Assembly: GCF_000182925.2 (NCBI RefSeq)
Contig: NC_026504.1
Location: 1,674,001 to 1,738,000 of the forward strand
Length of the DNA stretch: 64,000 bases
From: Neurospora crassa OR74A
Taxonomy: Eukaryota; Ascomycota; Sordariomycetes; Sordariales; Sordariaceae
Direction: 5' to 3'
Positions 55,975 to 64,000 of the stretch are shown here, piece after piece. How positions within the stretch are numbered: position 1 is the first letter of the stretch; each line of letters begins with the position of its first letter. Position numbers and translations under genes: made by a program. Under the pieces are notes generated by a model, which was not told the origin of the DNA, did no database searches, and saw nothing but the letters and a program-made list of their open reading frames with translations.

Positions 55975-57556
55975 AGTGCCCGAAAACGACAGCTATGATG
56001 ATCGAAACGGACATAAGGCGTTGCGGACTGGACTTGTCCTGTGTACATATATAGCGACTGGTTAATGGAAAGTTTTCGCCTGGGAGAATCGCGTCAAGGA
56101 ACCGACATCGTCACACATCGTTAACCTTTGCGGATATCACCAGCAACATCCGAATCCCAATCCTTCTGGGCGAAGTTGAGAGAAAGATGGACCCGAAGCT
56201 AGAGCCGGTATTTGAGACGAATTCGGCAATTCATCTGAAGCGCCGTACAGACCATACTCGATCTTGCCAGGATTTCCCTGCCAATTCGCCATTGTCTACC
56301 AAAGAATGTTCAGTATGTGGCATCGGAGGCAACATATTTGGGTAGTGGCCATGACGATGTTGTCAAGCCGTCCCGTCAGCACTTTTCAGGAATTGCCCAA
56401 TCAAGCGGTTGGCATGGAATCACAAAGACGAAGTCCTGTGACCTGAGATATCACAATCATTGGGCTATCTTTCGTCCTTTTTCCTCACCAAAATACTGAG
56501 TTTCTCATGGTGCCTTTGCTTGGAGACTCCTTGCCTTCTTGGACGCCAACATTGCATAGTTCGCGGTTGTCAGGCTTTCCTAATGGGGAGTTACATGGTT
56601 TGGTGGGTTTCGCCATACCCCAACAGGCTCTGTTCAATGAAGCGTTGGGACAAAGATGGAACCAGTCTTACTCGAAATTGCGTGTCCCGGACAGTTTTCT
56701 GCCATAGAGAGTCTGTCCATTCGGCCTAATGTTCTAACTCTCGTCATTTGAGTCATCTCATGAGAAGACCTATGCTATCGGATAGTTCCGATCAGCTAAT
56801 GAACTTGGGCAGCATCAATAAATACATCAGTTTCTGCCCATGTCCGCTGTCACTGTGCTCGTCAGAATTCTGACCATCACATCACTGTCTCATTCAGCTC
56901 ATTCTCATTGACAACTCCACCACCCCCCCCCCCCCTTGCCATCCTCCTCGATGTTTCCCACTCAATGTCTTCAATGTCATTGTTGGCTTCTTCACCTCTA
57001 ACCCTGGAGATGTAAACAAATTCCCTGAACGGCGAGCCCCATCGATCACCACATCTGGACACTAATATTCTCCCTGTGCTTCGTCTTTTTCCTGTGTTAC
57101 ATCGCTGTTAAAGAAGATAAAAAGAACCTTTACCTTTGCTTTTACCTTTTACTTTACTCACCAAATCCCTTTCTGCCAACACGCAAACTGCACAACAATG
57201 GGCATCATGTTCTTGAAGCTGACAAGCATCTGACTGCCCTTTCCTTTTCATTTCTTCACAGTATTTATTGATGGACGTATATAGAGGATAACAACAGCCC
57301 CAGGGAACTGTATTCTGGCAGCTAGTTCTACGAATTCTGCAGGAGCAACGACAGAAGTAGTGGGACCTATCAGGCCTTGATACGTCAAGTTGCGCTTTCC
57401 TAGCAGCCTCGCGCCCAGATCTCTATACAATCCCAACATCCCTACCGATCTGACACGACCTGAATCGCCCAGCCGCTTGGTGATGATACACATCCTGAAG
57501 ATTCTCTGGCTACAGCACCAGAGAACAAAGGAGCCGATATTGGTTCCTTTCTTTCT
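55975..57556. other. Intergenic, no gene seen
   Basis: About 1.6 kb. Frames at 56264-56729 overlap in three phases without motifs. A C-rich run lies near 56922-56936. Confidence 0.55.
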
Positions 57557-58459
57557 TCAATATCCACCCCTTTGGATAATGTGCACAGCAATCGCCGCAG
57601 CATCCGGTGTGATCTCCTCACCTTCTACCGTGTTGTCCGCTCGGGAGCAGGCGTCCATGATTTTACCGCCGGCGCGAGCGACGTTGTTGCTGTTTTTGTA
57701 AGGGTGTATCTGTTAGCGTGCTTCCTTCTTTATGTTTATTCCTCTTCGTTGTTGTTGTTGTTGTCCACATTCTGCAGGTTGGGTAGGAAGGTAGATAGGT
57801 AGGTAGGTAGGTAGGTAGGTGGGTAACTTACCAAATCGTCGAAGCACCATTGGTATCCGGCCTGACGCCAATCATCTCAGCATTGCCACGCACGACGAAC
57901 GAGACGTGGTTCGTGCCCCTGTAGACCTCGCATGTCTGTGTGTTAAGGCGGGCGAGGTAGTTGATGCATTCGACTGCGTCGGGGATCTATTTCTCAAGAG
58001 AAAAAAAAGAGAAAAGAAAAACATTAGACATTGAACGTGTTTTGTGTGTGGGTGGTGAGAAAGAACTTACCGGTGCTTGTTTGCCAACAACTGTGTTGCA
58101 CATGGCTCGCTTGTGCATCTTGGAAGCTGTTTCGGGGAGAACTGTTTGGGTTGAGGTTAGCTCGGTGCTCCGAGTTGTTTCACTGCCCACATTCATTCTC
58201 TTCCCAAAATGCTTTTGGAGCGGAGAGACTCAGTAGAGTACTCACCATTGTCGGTGGAGGTGCTGTTGACATAGGCATAATAAGCGTCGAGAGCCTGCTG
58301 AGGAGTGGCTGCCTCCTCGGGTTTGGCGATGATATCGTCTACCCATTTGGCGAAGGAGAAGGGCGCAGGTGCAGAGGCTACATCGCGGGTGGTGGGAACG
58401 GCGCCGGCGAGGGGAGTGAGAGCCACCGCGGCGAAGGACAGAGTGAGGAGGTTGACCAT
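57557..58459 (-). CDS. Small secreted protein, four exons
   Basis: Minus-strand exons 58459-58246, 58141-58071, 57986-57832 and 57689-57557, 190 residues. All donors are GTGAGT or GTAAGT, acceptors CAG or TAG, and phases 1, 0 and 2 agree. A clear signal peptide starts MVNLLTLSFAAVALTPLAGA, probably cleaved near AVPTTRD. The mature part is a helical segment (FAKWVDDIIAKPEEAATPQQ), then a Cys-containing domain with five Cys: CNTVVGKQAP, VECINYLARLNTQTCEVYRG, VSFVVRGNAEMIGV, ICNNVARAGGKIMDAC, ending GEEITPDAAAIAVHIIQRGG. I have seen this type as uncharacterised secreted fungal proteins; no function is claimed. A TAGG repeat lies inside intron 3 (about 57795-57820). Confidence 0.78.
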
Positions 58460-59951
58460 CTTGTTGATTGAGTGCTATGGGAGTGTGTGAGGGGAATCGA
58501 GAGGATTGGTGAGTGTTGGAAGGTGTTGTTCCGATGTTGTGATGTGACAAAAGTAAGAGGATTATTCACCTCCTTATGGAGACTCCCGCCTCCTCGCTTG
58601 GAACAGGCTGCCATCTACCTCAACCAGCCCCGATAATGAAACCATAAGACGTGAAGACATCGTCAATACGAGAAGACGAGCCAGTTGCCTGACCTCGCTG
58701 TTGCATCAGACTTGATTAGCTTCATCATGACCTCTTCCTTCACGCGTTCACCGACTTTCGATGTAGCAATTGACCCTCCAGTGCCTCACAAATGTGGCCG
58801 CTCTCAGGGCTACTTTCTCCTCTCAGATGAAAGAATTTGCCGTCTCCAAAGAGTAAGCTCAGGCTGTTCAAGGGTATGCGAGTGGTGTTTTCCACGAATT
58901 TGAGTCGGAGCGCTAATGTAAGGGTCTTGATGGGTTGAGGCACAGGAGCGGGTACATTTTTCAACGGCCACGCATTGCGGCTCCAACCGACCATTTTCCA
59001 CGGCACCATATCGGAGTTAAGAAAGGGAGAGAAGTGTGAAGGCTTCCAATGGGATCTGGCCAGGCCAGGCAGCGCCGTTTCTCTTAGTGTTCATGACCTG
59101 ATAAAGTGGAGAGCATTTGAGGTTCACGTTGTGTTGATGGTTAGCTGACAGTCGTTGGATCTGACAAGACCGACTTTGACAGCGCAGCAAGGTAGGGTTG
59201 TAGTTGCGGCAGTGGTTCTGTGGTCATGGTAGCATGGAAGCTCCATCGAATCATTTGGGGTGTCATTGTGGGTGGAGAGACAGCATTGAAGGAATTGGTG
59301 ATGCAACGGGACAAGACGCCGATCCCTGGTCTGTCCTGGAACGTCTTCTTGTGATAAACCTTCTGTGGATCTTTAAGGGAATTTCTTCGCTGCCATAATA
59401 TCGGACACTCTATTTGTGTCACGACTGTGACAGTGTCACAAACTCACAGTTTTCCATAATCCGAGCTGGTTCAAATCCATAAATCTTTCATTCCTGGGCA
59501 AAGCGAAGTTGCGTCTCTACCTGGGTAGGTCCAGGAGACGTGCGTGATGAATTTAACTCTGCCGAGACACTGAAAGAGAACGTAAACAAAAACATCATAG
59601 CGATCGGGAATCTAAAGGGCCAATTTGTGGTGAACTGACTCATGTTGTCCCCAGGTGGCTCGCAAGAACAACAGCATGCGATCCTTGAGCAACATGGGGA
59701 CATGACAAAATCACACATCAACATCACAACGTCTTCTGGCTTCCAAGCGAACAAGACAAATCAAGTTTTTTATTATGAACCAAGGTAATGATCAACGTCT
59801 GGATGACAACAATCTCAAAGTGACCACTCCTTTCCTGGAACTCCATGCTGAAACATCCCTCCGGGTATCGCGAAACATGAAAACTCCTTGCACCCTAGAG
59901 AACCCAGCAATTCCACAGCAAAATCCCAGCAGAAATCCCCAGTGACCTTGA
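58460..59951. other. Intergenic, no gene seen
   Basis: About 1.5 kb of short frames on both strands without motifs or splice support. Confidence 0.5.
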
Positions 59952-60590
59952 TCACTTGCGAGACAGAATCTCCGCGTCCTCCGCCGCGCACTTTGCCTTA
60001 TGGGCCTCCTCGAACTCATTGAGCTTCTTGTTGATGGAGACCCGAGTTTCCTCCGTAACGGGCATGGTATGCTCCTGCACCAAGATGTCAAGCAGGCCCT
60101 CGAGGCGGTCCAGGCGTTTCTCGTGTTCACGGCGAACGCTGTTGTTCCAATCCTCCTGGTTGCGCTGTGCCTCCAAAAGAACATCCTTCTCGTAGTTAAT
60201 ATTGTCGGCATCTTCCTCAAGCTTCAAGATCGCAGCTGCGTTGGCGACCTTGGCTGCCTCATCGTCGTTGACACGCAGCTGCGCCAGGCCCAGCTCAATG
60301 AGGTCGGCGCTGTGAGCCAAATCGCGGACGAGTTGTCTCATTTCGGTGCCAACATTGGCGGCAGCATGCAAGATGATGTCCTTGACAGCAACGCTCGAGG
60401 AGCTGGTGTTGGTCTGCGAAACGTATTTGCAGTGGTTAGTACATGACGAAGATATGGTAGATAATGTTTAGTTCATGAGCAGGGAGTAGTTGCCATGAAG
60501 GCTGGAAAGTGAGTGGGAGCTGAGGGAGCAAGGGAAAGAGGCTGGATGAGATGTCAATGTCAAATGGGTGAGGAAACTTACCGCGGCCAT
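59952..60590 (-). CDS. Small coiled-coil protein of unknown function, two exons
   Basis: Exons 60590-60582 (9 nt, MAA) and 60413-59952, 156 residues. The intron (GTAAGT...CAG) is in phase 0, and the first exon carries only the start codon plus two codons. A Ser-rich start (TNTSSSSVAVKDIILHAAAN) leads into a mostly helical body: VGTEMRQLVRDLAHSADLIE, then heptad-like stretches (YEKDVLLEAQRNQEDWNNSV, REHEKRLDRLEGLLDILVQE) and a Lys/Glu-rich end (NEFEEAHKAKCAAEDAEIL). No signal or membrane segment. I do not recognise the family. The long open frame with coherent helical heptads supports it as a real gene; the 9-nt first exon is inferred. Confidence 0.6.
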
Positions 60591-62499
60591 GTCTTGGGTT
60601 GCGGACCGGTTACGAATGGCAAGGCCGGTAGTGCCTTGAGAGGACTGGTGCACCCGTCAGCAAGTGAACCCACTATGGTAAGTCTCATCACTCGTAATGC
60701 GTGAATCTCATATCCATGCGCCATCCTCGACCGTCAACGGGATAAATCTCTTCGAGCTGCGGCTGTCACCACCAGCGCTCGAAGAAGGAACCAACCAGGA
60801 GTCGACAACATTGACTGACCCTGATGTCCCCCGGGTTTTTGAGTTAGCTCTCCTTTTAACGGGGCCCGAAAGCCCCAACTACAACGATAGCATCATGGGG
60901 GGAGTACCAAGGTGGACCTCGGCTTCCATGGCCGCGGCCTGGCTCTCAACAGTGACAAGGCGCTCAACATGGTTCATCCAGGCGAATGGTTATCCCGGAA
61001 AAACAGGAGCAGCTCTTGTGTGCAAAGGACAGCGCAGGCATTTTTACGTAGAGAATTCCAGCTCTTGCAGGAATCTGAGACCATTGCTGACAAGTGATGC
61101 CAGATGCAAAAGACTTACCGAAGATGTGTTGGACATCTTGATGTCCGTGTCTTGATGGGACTCGACCATCGTTGTTGCCAGGACTGATGTGTGCTTGAAG
61201 GTGTCTGGCGAGTCAAGAAGACCGAGTGGCTGTGAAGGTGAAATGGAAGAGGGAGAAGGAGCAAAACCAGAGGAGGAGAGAGGGGGGAGAGGGGGTTCTT
61301 ATAGGGACGAGGAGGGCAGTTTGCTGGTCTGTGCAGGAGTGCAAATTCTGGCTGCAGTTCCACTGGGAATTTCCAGTTGCTATTGTGAAATCCTGTGAAT
61401 GGAGATTCGAGTTGGGATGAAAATATAGGTAGGCATTGTTTGCGCGTCACCTGCCGTTGTGGTCTCACAAACGGGCGGGACGACGAGTCTCGATGGGCTG
61501 TGGTGAAGGTCGGGCCAGCCGCCGGACCCACTCCAACCCGCAACTTCAGCTGCAAAAGGTCTCGTCTGAACTTCAACTGTCGAAAGAAAGATAAGGAATC
61601 TCACGGAGAAGTTTCTCGCGTCCTCTGAGTGGTGGACTGGCTTGAAAAGTAATCTCCCAGGTGGCAGCCTGCCCTTCACCATCCCCCCGAACCGGAGAGG
61701 AGCAAACGGATCAACTTGGCAAGAGGGTGGCAGGTGACAAGCCAAAGGGACCAGACGAGCAGGAGATAGTTACAGGAGGCAGTGACGTGGAATCTTGACA
61801 AGCCGTCTGTGGGAAATCATGAAGCAGCCGCGAAGTATACTTGATGACGGGAGTCCGCAAACCACGGCCCGTAAGCAATCTCACAACGACCTGACCAACA
61901 CTGGCAGTAATAGACGATAGTAAGACCAGGAGATCGAAATCGAACTGTGAACATTGATGTTAAGCTTTCTATCAAGGATGGCTGTTAGTGTCGAGTGACA
62001 TATCACTGAGTGACTACCTCTACACGGTAGGTACCTGACTACTTGTCATGATTTTGCCTGCCGGTTCTTGGGTCTCACCTTGGCTGTGTAGGGTGGTGAA
62101 TGGTGTTTGTTTATAAAATCATCCCATCTTTCTGAGTCACCCTGTGGATATGGTGGTGGGCTACGGAGAGTGAAGGGGACTTGCGTTGTGGGCGCGTTGC
62201 CTTCATTCGGTTGCTTGTGTCGTTCTCCTTTTTTTCTTTTGGGCAGGCACGCTGAGTATTTGGTCCGTGCAGAAAAGGTCTAGGCAGCTGCGCAGACACC
62301 TTGAAGTCGAGGGCCATTCCAGTGAAGGCAGGGCAGGTCCAGTTTCTTGTCCTTGGACTTCCGTTTTCCGCCTCACGCCAAATCCTACTTTCATTCTGGT
62401 GTCACGCGAAGACACTCCAACCCCAGTCTTCTGGCCGACTTCCTCTCCCTCTCCATACTTACTCCCTCCCTCGTCTTGGACGCCTTTACCTGAAGCAAG
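60591..62499. other. Intergenic, no gene supported
   Basis: About 1.9 kb. Plus-strand frames 60697-61155 and minus-strand 61576-61115 overlap without motifs. A run of purines (GAGGAGAGAGGGGG) sits near 61270-61320. Confidence 0.5.
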
Positions 62500-63219
62500 A
62501 TGGGGCGTGGTAGCAAATCGAGTGCTGATGGCGTCAAGAAGCGTCGTTTTTGTCGAGGACGTAAAAGACCCAAAACCTTGGATCGGACCCCAAGCAAGCT
62601 CTCGGCGGGTGCGGACTCTTCTGCCTCTCCACTGGCAAATATTCAGGTAAAGACGTTGTCAACAGTGGTACAAGCCTTTGAGAACATCTCGCTGATCATT
62701 CCGTGACTTAACAACAGCCAACTTCCGAGCCTGTTCAGGAGCAGTACACAGCTTCCATGCCTGTTCTAGAGCAAGAGCCTGGTCAGGGACAAGACACAGC
62801 TTTATTAGAGCAATTCAAGGCCCTCGTGAAGCAAAACGGGGATGTCATGAAGCAGAATGAGGGTCTCATGAAGCAAAATGCGGATCTCGCGGCTCTTTTG
62901 AAAGAGAGCAAAAGGAAACTGGATGTCATGACAAAGAACGCCGAGAGAGCCAAGAAGAATTACATATCCGAAAAGAAGGCCAACAAGAGAAAATACGAGG
63001 AGATTAATGAGATTGGGGGCAGCTTGAAGGTCCAACTTGACGCAACACGTTACGCAGTCGCCGATCTGGAAGCCGCCATGCACTTTGTGCTGGAAAGAGG
63101 ACACGAGGGTAAATGCTTTGACAAGGTAGGTCGGCATACGTATACCAAACCAGAGAACAGTGCTAACGGACTCTTGGGTTTAGTTGTGGTCAAAGACTCG
63201 CGAGTGGACGAAGTACTAG
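62500..63219 (+). CDS. Basic coiled-coil protein of unknown function, three exons
   Basis: Exons 62500-62646, 62718-63125 and 63184-63219, 196 residues; introns start GTAAAG and GTAGGT and end CAG and TAG, all in phase 0. The N-terminus is strongly basic (KKRRFCRGRKRPK), NLS-like. A Gln/Glu segment follows (EPVQEQYTASMPVLEQEPGQ), then a coiled coil with three imperfect seven-residue units: VKQNGDV, MKQNEGL and MKQNADL, continuing as AALLKESKRKLDVMTK with Lys/Glu heptads and ending GHEGKCFDK + LWSKTREWTKY. It looks like a nuclear coiled-coil protein. No named family. Confidence 0.62.
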
Positions 63220-64000
63220 GTCTGTCTGTGGAATGTCGCCAGTCTTATAGGGCCATAAGGATTATAGCGGGTTGATGTACATGGACTGTGCTGAGATGCG
63301 GGCGCATGACTGGTAAAAATACGCGACTTGATACTGGCGTGCCCATCAAACTGTTCATTACGTCGGTCATGAAGGGGTTGAGGAACCGATTTGGCTTGTG
63401 GTTTACCATGAGGCTGGTCTGACCTGGTAGACGTCCACTAAAGCATTATGAAGGAATGAAAAGGAAATATTGACCATCAAGTACCTCTGCTCATGACTGG
63501 CGACGTGACCACGATGATTGATATTCATCGATGTGAGATCGTTCTGTTGAGTCAATCTGGATGTTAACTTGCCCATAACTGCTAAACCATGCACGTTCGC
63601 ATCCTTTCTTTCCTTGAAGACGAACGACGGTGTGACATTGACTTGTTGAAACCTGAAAGAACTTGCAAGCAGGTTTCCAGGCAGGAGACCATATATGAAT
63701 TTTGTGACTGGTGATGAAAGTTAGCTCTTCGATGCATATTGATGCAATGGTGTAGAATGCTACAAAGACATCACGTCAAAGACAACAACCGTAATGTATC
63801 AACATCCGTGACGGATATGATAGGTATGATATTTGCAGTAAAGAATAAAGTTAAAAACGAAATGGAGTATACTTTTTAGAAAGCGCGATATAAAGAGGAG
63901 ATATCACACTTGGTGATAAAAGCGTGTGTACGTAAATGATAGGTGCTTGCGGTCAAGTTCACCCGTTGTGGACACTTGCGGTTCACGGGTCAGAAGAAGA
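63220..64000. other. Intergenic to window end, no gene seen
   Basis: About 0.78 kb, AT-rich toward the end, without a supported frame. Confidence 0.5.

Noticed and set aside
59468-59482. tRNA B-box-like GGTTCAAATCC
   Set aside because: No matching A box, acceptor stem or anticodon arm in the surrounding 90 bases.
60697-61155. 152-codon plus-strand frame
   Set aside because: No motif and no start context better than chance; neighbouring frames are equally open.
1-64000. Prokaryotic features: CRISPR arrays, operons, Shine-Dalgarno sites
   Set aside because: Gene structure, introns and protein families are fungal throughout; no direct-repeat/spacer array is visible.
1-64000. Dispersed 5S rRNA gene
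   Set aside because: I found no recognisable 5S gene start or internal control region.

Overview
The window is nuclear DNA of a filamentous ascomycete, most likely a Sordariomycete of the Sordariales type. Genes are compact with short introns (about 42-270 nt) bearing GTATGT/GTAAGT-like donors, CTAAC/CTGAC-like branch sites and YAG acceptors. The products are typical fungal orthologues (a Bud3-type RhoGEF, Kap114, Rad4, Dcc1, Atp19, an HET-domain protein). One AT-rich, stop-riddled transposon carries the C-to-T signature of repeat-induced point mutation (RIP).

Layout. 1-21.4 kb is mostly housekeeping: the 3' end of a type-B carboxylesterase, two fungal genes of unknown function, a PI31 proteasome regulator, a small Hce2-like secreted-protein locus with a damaged start, Rev7 (9.5-10.4 kb, minus), the importin Kap114 (11.4-14.7 kb, plus) and a 1603-residue Bud3-like RhoGEF (16.6-21.4 kb, minus). 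23.4-25.6 kb is a structurally complete but RIP-inactivated Fot1/pogo DNA transposon with 25-bp perfect terminal inverted repeats and a TA target duplication.

28.4-39.5 kb is an accessory island: a decapeptide-repeat low-complexity protein, two distinct protein-kinase-domain genes, a small fungal protein between them, and an HET-domain (heterokaryon incompatibility) protein. This content and its neighbourhood suggest a non-self-recognition or stress cluster, which is inference.

40.4-63.2 kb returns to core genes: a short Dcc1 cohesion factor, a MITE-like inverted-repeat element (41.5-41.9 kb), an RBR (RING-IBR-RING) ubiquitin ligase with an in-frame TAG followed by 81 further open codons, Rad4/XPC, the AN1 zinc-finger protein Cuz1, the mitochondrial fission factor MTFP1, ATP synthase subunit k (Atp19), a four-exon small secreted protein, and two small coiled-coil proteins of unknown function.

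No rRNA, tRNA, CRISPR or prokaryotic operon signal was found. Splice models were worked out by eye from reading-frame continuity and splice consensus, so exon edges are predictions. Functional links visible in the window are modest: Rad4 and Rev7 are DNA-repair factors, PI31, Cuz1 and the RBR ligase belong to the ubiquitin/proteasome system, and MTFP1 and Atp19 are mitochondrial and share a divergent promoter region of about 0.67 kb.
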